A DNA stretch of 64,000 bases, taken from assembly GCA_963542845.1 (NCBI GenBank), contig CAUTZA010000006.1, forward strand, positions 1-64,000, given 5' to 3'. The DNA is from JABCPO02 sp963542845. Its GTDB lineage: Bacteria > Bacillota > Clostridia > TANB77 > CAG-508. This document shows, in pieces, positions 9,767 to 20,872 of the stretch. A model generated the notes under the pieces. It ran no database searches, was not told the origin of the DNA, and saw nothing but the letters and a program-made list of their open reading frames with translations. The translations under genes and the position numbers were made by a program. Each line of letters begins with the position of its first letter. Within the stretch, counting starts at the first letter, position 1.

Positions 9767-9799
9767 CCATGTAAGACAATTTGTCTTGCATGGTTTTTT
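9767..9799 (+). terminator. Rho-independent terminator
   Basis: CCATGTAAGAC-AATTT-GTCTTGCATGG followed by TTTTTT; an 11-bp stem with one G-T pair. Confidence 0.9.
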
Positions 9800-9835
9800 C
9801 TTTTGTATTATTATTTCCTAATTTAGTAATTTTAA

Positions 9836-9864
9836 TTGATAAAACAAATTCTATGAAGTATTAT
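9836..9864 (+). promoter_or_regulatory. Candidate promoter for the beta-CASP gene
   Basis: TTGATA (9836-9841), 17 bases, TATTAT (9859-9864), 36 bases before the ATG. Confidence 0.45.
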
Positions 9865-9899
9865 ATTTGTATATATTGTATACAAAAGATGGAGGAAAA

Positions 9900-11708
9900 A
9901 TGAATATAGTATTTTGTGGTGCGGCAAAGGAAGTAACAGGTTCAAATCACCTGGTAGAAGCAGCAGGTAAAAAGTTTTTAATAGATTGTGGGTTAATACA
10001 AGGTAGAATAATAGATGCAGAAAGAAATTATGCACCATTTATATATAACCCGGCAGATATAGATTTTATGATCTTAACACATGCACATATAGATCATGCA
10101 GGAAGAATACCAAAACTAGTAAGAGAAGGGTTTAAACGGAAAGGTGTATTGTACAAAAGCGACAAAAGAACTTTCAGAAGTAATGCTTGCAGATAGCCGG
10201 ACATATTCAAGAAACAGAAGCTGAATGGAAAAATAGGAAGAGAATGAGACAAGGTAAAAAACTATTAGAACCATTATATACAGCAAAAGAAGGAAAAGAA
10301 TCAACAGAACAATTTGAAACAGTAGAATATATGGAAATATTTGAAGTGGATGAGAATATACGATTTAGATTAAGTGATGCAGGACATATGCTTCGGATCT
10401 GCAATAGTAGAACTTTGGATAACAGAAGATCGGAAAAACAACAAAAATCGTATTTTCAGGAGATATTGGTAATAATGATACACCGCTTCTTCAACCACCT
10501 ACACCTATAACAAAGGCAGACTATCTTGTTATGGAATCAACATATGGAAATAGGCTTCACCTATCAAATACAGGAGAAGAAAAAGCAAAACTATTTCTAG
10601 ATACTGTTATAAAAACATTAAGAAGAGGTGGAAATGTAATAATACCATCATTTGCTGTTGGTAGAACACAAGAAGTATTATATGATTTAGATAGTATAAA
10701 GGATAAGACTGTTGCACAAGAAATAAAAGATGAATATAAGGAACTAATGCAAGCAACTGTGTATATAGATAGTCCACTTGCAACATCAGCAACAGATATA
10801 TTTAAAGCAAATATGGAACTTTTTGATGAAGAAGCTCAAAAAAGGATATTAAATGGTGATAATCCAATTGATTTTGATGGACTTGTGTTTACAAGAACAC
10901 CAGATGAATCAAAGGCATTAAATGATTTGCAAGAACCACATATTATAATATCAGCATCTCGGAATGTGTGATGCAGGAAGAATAAAACATCACTTAAAAC
11001 ATAATTTGTGGAACCCATTAAATACAATACTATTTGTTGGTTACCAAGCAGCAAACACACTTCGGTAGAAGAATTGTTGAAGGTGAAAAAAAGGTTAAAA
11101 TATTTGGGGAAGAAATTGCAGTAAATGCGGAAGTTGTATATATTGATGGATATTCAGGGCATGCAGACCAAAAACTTCTTATGAATTTCGTAGGAGAATT
11201 TAAAGAAAAACCTAAAAAGATATTTTTAGTACATGGGGAAGAAGAAGCACAAAATGTACTAAAAGGAAAGATAGAAGAAGAATTTGGTATAGATACAGAA
11301 ATACCAAGTTTTGGTGATTCATTCAGAGTAGATGAAATTGTAGAAAAAGAAGAAAACTTACTTGAAAAAGAAAAAGTTGTTGCAACAAGAGAAGAAAAAA
11401 TTGAATTTGCGAATAAGGTTGCAGATCTTAATGAAGAAATTTCAATGCTTTCAGATACGATTGCAGATAGAATGACACATGTTCATGTGAAATCTGAAAA
11501 ACTTACAACTGATACAGATAAAACAATATTAGAACAAGTTTTAACTAAGTTAAATAAGTTAGAACTTGCAATACAATTAATGCTTGATGAAACAGCAAAA
11601 AAAGAAGAAACAGAAACAGAACAAAAGGAAGCTAAAACTTCAAAAGCAAAAACTAAGAAAAAAGAAGTTAAAGATGAAGAAATAGATGATATTGATGATA
11701 TAATTTAG
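9900..11708 (+). CDS. Metallo-beta-lactamase / beta-CASP RNA-processing hydrolase (six +1 shifts)
   Basis: A YSH1-like (COG1236) enzyme: MBL fold with THAHIDHAG (HxHxDH zinc motif), a GDIGN metal strand, then a beta-CASP insert and C-terminal HxE-type region; the family cleaves RNA. Six in-frame CGG codons change frame: 10137 (FKGKVYCT), 10198 (DSGHIQE), 10394 (DAGHMLGSAIVEL), 10431 (TEDGKTTKIVFSGD), 10960 (SASGMCDAGRIKHHL) and 11063 (ctt-c-ggt, NTLGRRIVEG). The glycines at 10394, 10960 and 11063 belong to conserved family motifs. Read straight, the longest piece is about 220 aa; restored it is 600 aa. A coiled acidic/Lys-rich tail ends the protein. SD GGAGGA. The next gene starts 8 bases later. 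Confidence 0.88.
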
Positions 11709-11716
11709 GAGACGAT

Positions 11717-13646
11717 ATGACAAGAAATGTATATTTCAATGATGCTATAATTGGAAATGGAAGAGTAACAATAGGTCTTGATAGAAAAGGAAGGATGCTA
11801 CGTGCTTACTTTCCTACGCCAGATTTTAGAAGCCAAATTAGTGATATGTATGTAGCATTTAAAATATATAATGAAATAGAGGAAGATGAATATATACATG
11901 TTTGCGGAGAAGAATACGAAACAGAGTATGAACAAAAATATGTACAAGATACTAATATTTTAAAGACAAATATGTATTTGTTAAAGAAAAACATTAATAT
12001 CACACAGACAGATTTTACTCCTCTTAATGAAAATATGTATATTAGGAATTATGAGATAAAAAATGAATCAGAGAAAAAAATTATAATATATCCTATGTTA
12101 CATAGTGGGATAACTAGTAGTATATATGAAAATTCATCAAGTATGCTTATACAAGATGCAATTATTCATTATAACCATCGGATATAGTGTGGCTATATTT
12201 TCAAAAACAGAAATAATAGAAAAAAAGGTTAATTCTGATGTTAATCATAATTACCCTATAGACTATTTTAAAGATTTTGAAAATATTGAACAAGAATATG
12301 TAGGACTTTCCTCTAAGTCAACAATAATGTTCGAAAAAATAGTAATTGAGCCAAATGAAACAAAAGAATTTCCGGTATATATATATTTCAATGAAAATGA
12401 TAAAAAAGAAATGTCAGGACTTGAAACAGAGATTATAAGGGCGAAAAAAATAAATGTAAAAGATAGAGAACATGAAGCAGAAAAATATTGGAAAAAATTA
12501 ATAGAAAAACATGTAAAACACGATTTATCTAAATTAGACTTAAAAACATCAGAGATATACAAGCAAAGCATAATACTGTTAAATATACTAAAAAATAATG
12601 AAACAGGAGCAGTAATTGCAGCATTAGAAGCAGATGAAAAAAGAGAAGAATCTCGGAGGATACCGGATATGTATGGCCAAGAGACTTATACTATGTTATG
12701 AAAGCATATAATATTTTAGGAATGTCTGAAAATGTAAAAAAATATTTAGAAGTATTTGCTAAAAATACTCAAAGTAAAAATGGAAGATGGGAACAACGCT
12801 TCTATAGTGATACAAGACTTGCACCAAGCTGGCGGATATCAGATTGATGAAACAGCTATAAATATATTGATTGCATATGACTACTATAATTATACAAAAG
12901 ATATACTGTTTTTAAAAAGAATATTTCCAATGCTTCAAAACGCATATAGGTATATAGTAAGATATATAGAATCAGTAATAACATTTAGAAAAACAAAAAC
13001 ATTTGATCTTTGGGAAAACTATGTAGGAGAAAGTGTTTTTGGTGTATCTGCAGTATTTGCAAGTATAAAAACGATGGGAATGATATATGAAATTGTAAAA
13101 GAAACATATAAGGAAAATAGGCTTAAGGTTGAACAAATAAATAAAGAAATACAAAAAATTAATCCATTATTAGTAGATGTAAAAGAATGGATACATATGA
13201 ATATGTATTCAAATGAAAAACAGGCATATGTAAATGATATAGAAAATCCAAGAATAGATATATCAGCTTTAGCATTGGTAACACCATTTAAGATATTTAC
13301 AGTAAATGAAAAGAAAATGATAAATACATATATGGGAATAGAAATGAATTTAAAAACATATACTGGGCGGATATTTAAGATACGAAAATGATAATTATGT
13401 GGGACGGAAAAAATCCATGGAGTTTATCAAATCTTTGGATGGCAAAATATAATCTTGAAAGAAATAAAGAAAAAGAAGCATTAGAAAACTTGAAATTTGT
13501 AACAAATACAGCAAACATTCATGGATTTATACCAGAACAAATAGATAATGAATTATTAGAACCAAGATGGATAATAGGACTTACATGGGCACATCGGAAT
13601 GTATATTGATCTTTTAGATAGAATGTTTAGAGATAATATAGTATAA
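11717..13646 (+). CDS. GH15 glucoamylase-like glycoside hydrolase (seven +1 shifts)
   Basis: The restored 640-residue protein has an N-terminal beta-sandwich domain and an (alpha/alpha)6 barrel with GH15 landmarks: SGGYGYVWPRDLYYVMKA (substrate-binding WPRD), RWEQRFYSDTRLAPSWGYQIDE and GKNPWSLSNLWMA. The family hydrolyses alpha-glucosidic bonds; no signal peptide is seen, so it is probably cytosolic. Seven in-frame CGG codons shift the frame: 12179 (HGYSVAIFS), 12654 and 12664 (the S-G-GY-G-YVWPRD pair, eight bases apart), 12833 (tgg-c-gga, SWGYQIDE), 13368 (ggg-c-gga, TGGYLRYE), 13405 (gga-c-gga, VGGKNPW) and 13595 (AHGMYIDLL). This is the highest count in the window. Without them only fragments up to about 210 aa could be made. 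Confidence 0.88.
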
Positions 13647-13700
13647 TATATATTTAAAGTTAAAGTTAGAATCAAATAAAATAAAAAAGAAAGAGGTAAG

Positions 13701-15088
13701 ATGGCAAAATTAAAAACTGTTTGGGTATGTTCAGAATGTGGAAATGAGGCACCAAAATGGGTTGGAAAATGTCCAGCTTGTAATTCATGGGACACATATT
13801 ATGAAGAGAAAGCACAGAATATAAAAGCGAGAGATGATAAAAGTGTATATACAGATATGGATGGAAAGAAAATAGAAGTTGTAAAACTAATTGATACACC
13901 TAAAAATGTATATACAAGAATGTCTACAGGATATAATGAGGCAGATAGAGTTCTTCGGAGGAGGATTTGTAAAAGGATCATTAACCTTAATTGGAGGGGA
14001 GCCAGGAATTCGGAAAATCAACAATAATACTTCAAATATGTAATAATATTGGAAAAGATAAAAAAGTATTATATATATCACGGAGAAGAATCAGCACAAC
14101 AAGTATCTATAAGGGCAGAAAGACTTGGAATAAAATGTGATAACCTATATTTTTATGGACAAACAGATATGGTAGAAATAGAAGAAAAGATATACCAAGA
14201 AAAACCAGAATTTTGTATAATTGACTCAATTCAAACAATGAGCTCACCAGAAATAACATCAGCGGCAGGTAGTGTTAGTCAGGTAAGAGAAGTAACAGCA
14301 AAAGTTATGAATATTTGTAAGAAAAATGGAATAACAACAGTAATAGTAGGACATGTTACGAAAGACCGGAAACATAGCAGGACCAAGAGTTTTAGAACAC
14401 ATGGTAGATACTGTGCTATACCTAGAAGGTGAAAGACATTTTGCATATAGGGTATTAAGAACTGTAAAAAATAGGTTTGGTTCTACAGATGAAATAGGAA
14501 TTTTTGAAATGAGAGAAGAAGGACTAAAAGAAGTAAAAAATCCATCATCTGTTTTAATAGAAGATAGAGAATCAGATACTATAGGAACAGTTGTAGTATC
14601 ATCACTAGAAGGAACAAGACCAATACTTTTAGAACTTCAAGCACTTACAACAAGAACAGTTTTTGGAATGCCAAGAAGAAGCAGTTCAGGTATAGATATG
14701 AACAAGCTTAACCTACTTTTAGCCGTTATAGAGAAATATGCAGGAATACCACTAAGTAGCCAAGATGTATATATGAATATAGCAGGTGGAATAAAAGTGA
14801 CAGAACCTGCTATAGATCTACGGAATAATTCTTGCAATTGTATCAAGCTATAAGAAAATACATATTGATAATGATATGGCAATAATAGGAGAAGTAGGAC
14901 TTACAGGAGAAGTAAGAAATGTAGCTATGATCGAAAAGAGAATTATAGAGGCGGAAAAAATGGGATTTAAAAAAGTAATGCTACCACTTGTAACATATAA
15001 TAAGTTGGAAAAGAAAGAAAAATACAAGATAGAAATAATCCCAGTAAAAAATGTTGTACAAGCAATAACAGCAATAGCAAAATATTAG
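13701..15088 (+). CDS. radA: DNA repair protein RadA (five +1 shifts)
   Basis: RadA/Sms, a RecA-like branch-migration ATPase. Visible are the N-terminal C4 zinc finger (CSECG ... CPAC), LIGGEPGIGKST (Walker A), YISGEESAQQ, HVTKDGNIAGPRVLEHMVD, the RadA-specific KNRFG and a Lon-like C-terminal domain (IIGEVGLTGEVRNV). Five CGG codons break the frame: 13956 (VLGGGFVKGS), 14011 (att-c-gga, the Walker A glycine before Lys), 14081 (tca-c-gga, SGEES), 14367 (KDGNIAG) and 14821 (cta-c-gga, DLGIILAIV). Restored length is 460 aa, normal for RadA. It would be inactive without accurate shifting, because the ATP site itself is encoded across a shift. SD AAAGAGG. Confidence 0.95.
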
Positions 15089-15189
15089 GATGATTAAATT
15101 ATAAGGTAATAGATAAAAAAAAAAATGATGTAAAGAAATAATTAAAATAAAAATAAAAAAAAAAATAAAATAAAAGAATAGGTGATAGT

Positions 15190-15688
15190 ATGGAAATAAT
15201 AAAAGGACTATACCTAAATACTGATAAGATAATAATTGGGAAAGAATATAAGATTATATATAAATGTAACAATGAAACAGAAAATAGAAGAATAACAAAA
15301 TACATATTAGAAATAAATAGGGATAAATATGAATTAGAAAAATCAGAAATAGGGTATATTACAAAAGCAGTATTTAGGAAAGAAAATAATCAAATAGAAA
15401 TATATTCATTATCAGATGAAATAAATGGTAAAGAAAAAAATATACGTGATACATATATAAAAGAAAAAATTACTGCAATAGTTGAGCCAGAAAAATTAAA
15501 AAAAATATATTCATACCAAAAACAAAATGACTTATTAGTAACTAAAAAATCAAAAAATATATTTGCTTTTTCAGAACAAGTATTTAATGCTATAAACAAG
15601 GCACTTCGGTGTTTTTCCAAAAGTTTTAGAAAATAGAATGAATTTAAAGAAAAAAGACTATACAGATTATAATGATACAGGGAGATAA
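15190..15688 (+). CDS. Hypothetical protein (one +1 shift)
   Basis: A short soluble Lys/Ile/Glu-rich protein between radA and vanW, not recognised. Unshifted it stops at 15636. CGG 15607 (gca-ctt-c-ggt) skipped gives NKALGVFPKVLENR and extends the gene to 15688, leaving 9 bases before the next start, which suits operon packing (165 aa). It is one of only four CGGT sites. The family is unknown, so the shift is supported here by analogy and spacing rather than by homology. Confidence 0.55.
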
Positions 15689-15697
15689 ATTATAATA

Positions 15698-17816
15698 ATG
15701 GAAGAAGAGAAAGAAAATAAGAATAAAATGGATAATAATAAAGGTAAAGGTAAATCTAAATCTAAACCTAAAGTTAAAGCAAAAAATAAAAATAAAAAGA
15801 GTAATTCTAGAAAACAAGAAATAACTTCTGGAAATAAAGTGGAAGGTACTTTAGAAAACATTATTGATAATGATAATAATAATGGGAGTACTACTAATAT
15901 TTCTAAACTTAATAGTATTAGTAATATTAAGAAAAAGAATAAAAATAAGAAGAATGAAAAAATAGATGATTTAGATGACTTAGATCATGCAGAATATACT
16001 ATAAATACAGATGATATTGATAATCTAAATACAAGTGTTTCTAAAAATGAAGATAAGATTGTAATAAAAAGTAAGGATGATAAAAGAGTTGTTTTAGATG
16101 CAGTAGGAAAGATAAAAGTAGATGATGTTGAAACAGAAGAACAACTAGAAAAATTACAACAAAAGACTAATGAAAAATTAAAAGAAATAGAAGAAAAAAG
16201 AGAAACTATAACTGATGAAGAATTTGAAGAAAATATACAAAAAAAGGTTATAGAAAAATTAGGAAATAGGCATAAAAAGAAAATATTACTAATAACAACA
16301 ATAATTGTGTTAATTGCAATATGTGTAATATCTACAATATTTTCGGTCATATATATGGGAAAAGATGTAATTGTACCTAATATATATGTAGGAAGTGTAA
16401 ATATTGGGGGAATGAATAAAGAAGAAGCAAAAGATAAAATCTTAAAAATATATGAAGAAAAAGCAGCAAAAGAGATAAAAGCAAGTTTGAAAGATTATGA
16501 GCAGATTATAAAACCTGAGATGATAGAATTTGTAGCAGATGTATCAAAAGCGATAGACAATGCATATATGATAGGAAGAAATGGAAATATAATTGAGAAT
16601 AATTATACAATAATTTCTAGATATTTTAATAATAAAAATATAGAAATATCATATAATTTAAATGAAGAATTGATGAAAAAGCTTCTTGAAGAAATATCAG
16701 GAAAGATTCCAGACAAAGTAAAAGAGCCATCATATAATATAGATGGAACAAAATTACTAGTATATCCTGGAGTAAAAGGAAATGAAGTAAATAAGTTAGC
16801 GTTAAGAGAAAAGATAATATCATTAATGAATGATATTGATAAAAAAACAGAAGAAGATTTAAAAATAAGAATACCTGTAGATTTAAAAGAACCTAATAAT
16901 ATAGATATTGAAAAGATACATACAGAAATATATGAAAAACCAGAAAATGCAACATATAATGAAGAAACAAAAGAACTTAAATTAGATAAAGATGGACTTG
17001 ATTTTGCAATTACGCTTGAAGAGGCCAAAAATATAATAAGAGAAAATAAGGAAGAATATACAATTCCATTAAAGAAAATAAAAGCGGATATAACATATGA
17101 CAAGTTAGGAAAAGATATTTTCCCAGACTTACTTCGGAGTATATCAAACAAATTACAATACTGGTAATGTTGATAGAACAACAAACTTAAGACTTGCAAC
17201 ACATAAGATAAATGGGTATATATTAAGACCTGGAGAAGAGTTCTCGTATAATAGGGTGGTAGGAAAAAGGACAATAGATGCAGGATATAGAGCAGCACCA
17301 ATATATAGTGGTGGGAAAGTTGTAGATGATATAGGTGGTGGAATTTGCCAAGTTTCATCAACACTATATAATGCAGCATTATTATCAAATATGACAATTA
17401 CAAGTAGATCAAACCACTCATTTATAACATCATATGCAGATCCTGGTAGAGATGCAACAGTATATTATGGAGCTATAGACTTTAAATTTAAAAATACAAC
17501 AAATTACCCAGTAAAAATTGTGGCATCAACAGAAAATGGAATAGAAAAAGTCGCAATGTATGGTATAAATGTGGATAAAGTGACTACAAAAATATATACA
17601 CACAGAACATCTTCAAAAGAACCAGAAACTAAGTATGAAGATAATCCAGAGTTAAAAGAAGGAAAAACAAAAGTAGTACAAGGTGGTTCTAGAGGATATA
17701 CAGTAAATACATATAAGGAAACATATGTAGATGGTGTATTAAAAGAAAAGAAATTGATAAGTGTAGATACATATAAGCCTCTTGCAAGAATAATACAAAG
17801 AGGAACAAAGAAATAA
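15698..17816 (+). CDS. VanW family peptidoglycan-associated membrane protein (one +1 shift)
   Basis: A Lys/Asn-rich cytoplasmic N-terminus (~190 residues) is followed by one transmembrane helix (KILLITTIIVLIAICVISTIFSVIYM), peptidoglycan-binding-4-type domains (IYVGSVNIGGMNKEEAKDKI), then the VanW domain (RPGEEFSYNRVVG, GGGICQVSSTLYNAALLS, RDATVYYGAIDFKFKN) and a G5-like end. Such proteins act at the cell surface; their reaction is not established. CGG 17135 (tta-ctt-c-gga) interrupts just before the VanW domain. Skipping C gives LLGVYQTNYNTGNVDRTTNL and restores 705 aa. The unshifted product would lack VanW entirely. Confidence 0.9.
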
Positions 17817-17823
17817 TAATAAA

Positions 17824-17877
17824 AGTAATCTAGGAAAATAGGATATATAATATGCTATGAACCCTAGATTATTTTGA
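17824..17877 (+). terminator. Terminator between the two vanW genes
   Basis: AGTAATCTAGG ... CCTAGATTATT followed by TTT; a long loop of about 28 bases lies between the arms. Confidence 0.6.
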
Positions 17878-17957
17878 TATTATTAACAAAAGTGATATAA
17901 TGAATATTACAATAAAATTATTTTGCTTGTTAATTAATAGGCAAGAGAGGAGAAAAA

Positions 17958-18656
17958 ATGAAAAGATTAAGAAAAATAGCTAAAAAGATTCTCCAAAGTT
18001 GGAGAAAATTTAAAAGAAGGAATTTAAAGAAGAATATAAGAGAGGAGGAGATGTATACTGATTTACTGCATAGACAGGAAATCAGTTATGATATAGAAGA
18101 TAAGAACCATGTAATAAATATGGAACTTATAACTAAAGAAGTAAATGGGATAGTATTACTGCCAGGAGATATATTTTCATTTAATAAAAATGTTGGTGAA
18201 AGAACAGAAGAAAAGGGCTATAAATCAGGCCCTGTTTATGTAAGAGGCAAAATTATAAAAGACACTGCTGGAGGAATATGTCAAGCAGCAAGCGGATTAT
18301 ATAATATTGCACTATTTTCTAATATTAAAATATTAGAAAGAAAGGCACATCCTAAAATTTCAAAATATATAGAACCAGGAAGGGATGCGACAATCTACTG
18401 GGGATTAATAGATTTAATATTTAAAAATACTAGAAAACACCCAATTAAGATTGTGGTGTATCTAGATAAAGTGAATGGTATCCATGTTTTTGAAATGTGG
18501 GGAAGAAACCCAGAAAAAGTAAATGTAAAAATAAAAAGTAGAAAAAAAGAGACAAAAGAGAATATTGTGGTAGAAACATTTAGAGAAGTTAGTGAAAATG
18601 GAGGAAGATTAATTAAAAGAGAAAGACTTTCCAAAGATAAATATAGAAAAGATTAA
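17958..18656 (+). CDS. Short VanW family protein
   Basis: A 232-residue protein with a VanW domain almost filling it: LLPGDIFSFNKNVGERTEEK, GGICQAASGLYNIALFSNI and GRDATIYWGLIDLIFKNT. The N-terminus is very basic (MKRLRKIAKKILQSWRKFKRR) and lacks the transmembrane helix and peptidoglycan-binding domains of its larger neighbour, so it may be cytoplasmic or peripherally membrane-bound. It has no in-frame CGG and an intact frame. SD GAGAGGAG. It is flanked by terminators, so it is probably transcribed on its own. Confidence 0.85.
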   Translation: MKRLRKIAKKILQSWRKFKRRNLKKNIREEEMYTDLLHRQEISYDIEDKNHVINMELITKEVNGIVLLPGDIFSFNKNVGERTEEKGYKSGPVYVRGKIIKDTAGGICQAASGLYNIALFSNIKILERKAHPKISKYIEPGRDATIYWGLIDLIFKNTRKHPIKIVVYLDKVNGIHVFEMWGRNPEKVNVKIKSRKKETKENIVVETFREVSENGGRLIKRERLSKDKYRKD

Positions 18657-18681
18657 GAAGTTTTAAAAAAATAATTTAGTT

Positions 18682-18712
18682 AAGAACACATCCAAAAGAT
18701 GTGTTCTTTTAT
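18682..18712 (+). terminator. Rho-independent terminator
   Basis: AAGAACACATC-CAAAA-GATGTGTTCTT followed by TTA; an 11-bp perfect stem. Confidence 0.85.
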
Positions 18713-19004
18713 GATTTAAATATATAAAGGAATTAAATGGAAAAATATTTCCAAAAGTATAAAAAAATAACAAGTATTGGAAAAAAATTTCCAAATACAG
18801 TGCTAAAGATTTAGAGAGAAAAAAAGTTAAATTATTACACATCATAAATGAAAATATTAGAAGAGTATGATAGTATAGAAGGAACAGAGTTATTATTTAA
18901 CTTGCAAACAGCAGTAAATAGCTAAAAAATAAAAGTAATGGCTTTGATATTTTATTATAGATGGTATTACACTTTAAATGCAAATTGACTCTAGATTAGT
19001 TTGG
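18713..19004 (+). other. Intergenic region with two near-identical palindromes
   Basis: No convincing gene is visible. Two similar dyads occur: TGGAAAAATATTTCCAAAAG near 18738 and TTGGAAAAAAATTTCCAAAT near 18777, about 40 bases apart. They could bind a regulator. A 25-codon ORF (18848-18925) lacks a clear ribosome binding site and is not called. Confidence 0.35.
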
Positions 19005-19033
19005 TTGACAATTCTAGCTATAAATAATATAAT
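19005..19033 (+). promoter_or_regulatory. Sigma-A promoter of rpsB-tsf
   Basis: Perfect TTGACA (19005-19010), 17 bases, perfect TATAAT (19028-19033). The leader to rpsB is about 125 bases and could carry an S2 autoregulatory structure, but I see no clear fold. Confidence 0.85.
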
Positions 19034-19164
19034 ATACATGTTTATATCAAACACATATATATAGAAAGAGGAATGTGGCACAAAAACCTGTGAAGTCCTA
19101 CTTTCAAAGTATATATGGAAGAAAAAACAATTAAAAAGAAATTTTTAAAATATAGGAGGTAAAA

Positions 19165-19914
19165 ATGTCAGTAGTGGCAATGAAAGAATTATTAGAAGCA
19201 GGAGTTCATTTTGGACACCAAACAAGAAGATGGAACCCTAAAATGGGAGAATATATATTCCAAGCTAGAAATGGAATACATATAATAGACTTACAAAAAA
19301 CATCAAAATTATTAGATTCAGCATATGAATTTTTAAGACAAATAGCTGAAGATGGTGGAGAAGTATTATTTGTAGGAACAAAAAAACAATCAGAAGAACC
19401 TATAAAGGAAGCAGCAGAAATGACTAACTCATACTATGTAAATCACAGATGGTTAGGTGGAATGCTAACAAACTTCAAAACAATCAGAAAGAGTGTTTAC
19501 AAATTAAAAAGATACGAACAAATGAGAGAAGAAGGAATGTTCGATCTATTAACTAAAAAAGAAGTAATAGCAATAGAAAAAGAAATCGAAAAATTAGAAT
19601 ACAACTTAGGTGGGGTTAAAGAAATGGAAAAATTACCACAAGTTATAGTTGTTGTAGATCCAGGTAAAGAACATATTGCAGTTAAAGAAGCAAAAACTTT
19701 AGGAATACCAGTAATATCATTAATAGATACAAACTGTGATCCAGAAGGAATTGACTATGTAATACCAGGAAATGATGATGCTATAAGAGCTGTATCATTA
19801 ATATTAAAAACTTTAGCAAGAGCTATAATAGAAGGAAGACAAGGTGAAGAATTAGCACCAGTTCAAGAAGAAGTTGTAGTAGTAGAAGAAACAGTACAAG
19901 AAGACGCAGAATAA
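19165..19914 (+). CDS. rpsB: 30S ribosomal protein S2
   Basis: Full-length S2 (249 aa): MKELLEAGVHFGHQTRRWNP, FVGTKKQ, RWLGGMLTNFKTIRKS and GIPVISLIDTNCDPEGIDYVIPGNDDA are classic S2 segments. It sits in the 30S body and bridges S1 to the ribosome. It is immediately followed by tsf, the standard bacterial order. SD TAGGAGG. It has no in-frame CGG and no shift site, and leucine is almost always TTA; as a highly expressed gene it contrasts with the shift-bearing genes around it. The C-terminus is an acidic Val/Glu tail. Confidence 0.98.
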   Translation: MSVVAMKELLEAGVHFGHQTRRWNPKMGEYIFQARNGIHIIDLQKTSKLLDSAYEFLRQIAEDGGEVLFVGTKKQSEEPIKEAAEMTNSYYVNHRWLGGMLTNFKTIRKSVYKLKRYEQMREEGMFDLLTKKEVIAIEKEIEKLEYNLGGVKEMEKLPQVIVVVDPGKEHIAVKEAKTLGIPVISLIDTNCDPEGIDYVIPGNDDAIRAVSLILKTLARAIIEGRQGEELAPVQEEVVVVEETVQEDAE

Positions 19915-19940
19915 GAATAAAATAAAATAGGAGAAAAATT

Positions 19941-20813
19941 ATGATAGATGCAAAATTAGTAAAAGAATTAAGAGAAATGACAGGTGCAGGTATGATGGAC
20001 TGCAAAAAAGCTTTAGCAGAAGTTGAAGGAAACTTAGAAAAAGCTATAGAATATCTAAAAGAAAAAGGAATAACAAAAGCAGCTAAAAAATCTTCAAGAA
20101 TAGCAGCAGAAGGTTTAGTAGATGTATATGTAACAGAAGATAATAAGATAGCATCAGTTATAGAAGTTAATGCAGAAACAGACTTTGTTGCAAAAAATGA
20201 AGAATTTAAAAACTTTGTTAAAGAACTTGCAAAAATAGTTGCATTAAAAAATCCTAAAGACTTAGAAGAATTAAACAATTTAGAATATGAAACTGGAAAA
20301 ACAGTTAAAGAAGTATTAACAGAAAAAATAGCAACAATTGGAGAAAATATGAATATTAGAAGATTTGAAAGAATCGAAACACCTTCAGTTGTAGCAGGAT
20401 ACTTACATGGAGAAGGAAAAATAGCTGTTTTAGTACAATTAGATGGTGGAACTAAAGAAGCAGCAGAAGATGTAGCAATGCAAGTTGCAGCATTAAATCC
20501 AGAATATTTAGATGAAACACAAATAGAAGAAGAAAGATTAAATAGTGAAAAACATATAATAATGGAACATACTTTAGCAGAAGGAAAACCAGCAGCAATA
20601 GCAGAAAAAATAGCAGCAGGAAGATTACAAAAAGTATTTGAAGAAATATGTTTAGTACACCAACCATTTGTTAAAGATGGAAGTTTAAAAGTACATGAAT
20701 ATGTTGCAAAAAACGGAGGAAAAGTTGTAAAATTTGTTCGTTTTGAAAAAGGTGAAGGATTAGAAAAAAGAGTAGAAAACTTTGCAGAAGAAGTTATGCA
20801 ACAATTAAAATAA
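19941..20813 (+). CDS. tsf: Elongation factor Ts
   Basis: A 290-residue EF-Ts, the GDP-GTP exchange factor of EF-Tu. The N-terminal UBA-like domain LVKELREMTGAGMMDCKKAL and the core INAETDFVAKN-type segment (EVNAETDFVAKNEEFKNF) are both present, and the C-terminal VRFEKGEGLEKR is typical. It is co-transcribed with rpsB (26-base gap), with SD AGGAGA. It has no in-frame CGG codon; aac-gga-gga near 20711 is out of phase. The frame is intact throughout. Confidence 0.98.
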   Translation: MIDAKLVKELREMTGAGMMDCKKALAEVEGNLEKAIEYLKEKGITKAAKKSSRIAAEGLVDVYVTEDNKIASVIEVNAETDFVAKNEEFKNFVKELAKIVALKNPKDLEELNNLEYETGKTVKEVLTEKIATIGENMNIRRFERIETPSVVAGYLHGEGKIAVLVQLDGGTKEAAEDVAMQVAALNPEYLDETQIEEERLNSEKHIIMEHTLAEGKPAAIAEKIAAGRLQKVFEEICLVHQPFVKDGSLKVHEYVAKNGGKVVKFVRFEKGEGLEKRVENFAEEVMQQLK

Positions 20814-20822
20814 GTATAAAAA

Positions 20823-20855
20823 GGGCAAGCTTTTTAAATAAAGTTTGCTCATTTT
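20823..20855 (+). terminator. Terminator after tsf
   Basis: GGGCAAGCTTT ... AAAGTTTGCTC then ATTTT, 10 bases past the tsf stop; imperfect T-tract. Confidence 0.7.
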
Positions 20856-20872
20856 GCATTTTAGGAGTAAAA

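Noticed and set aside
18848..18925. 25-codon ORF upstream of rpsB
   Set aside because: No ribosome binding site or recognisable product; expected by chance.
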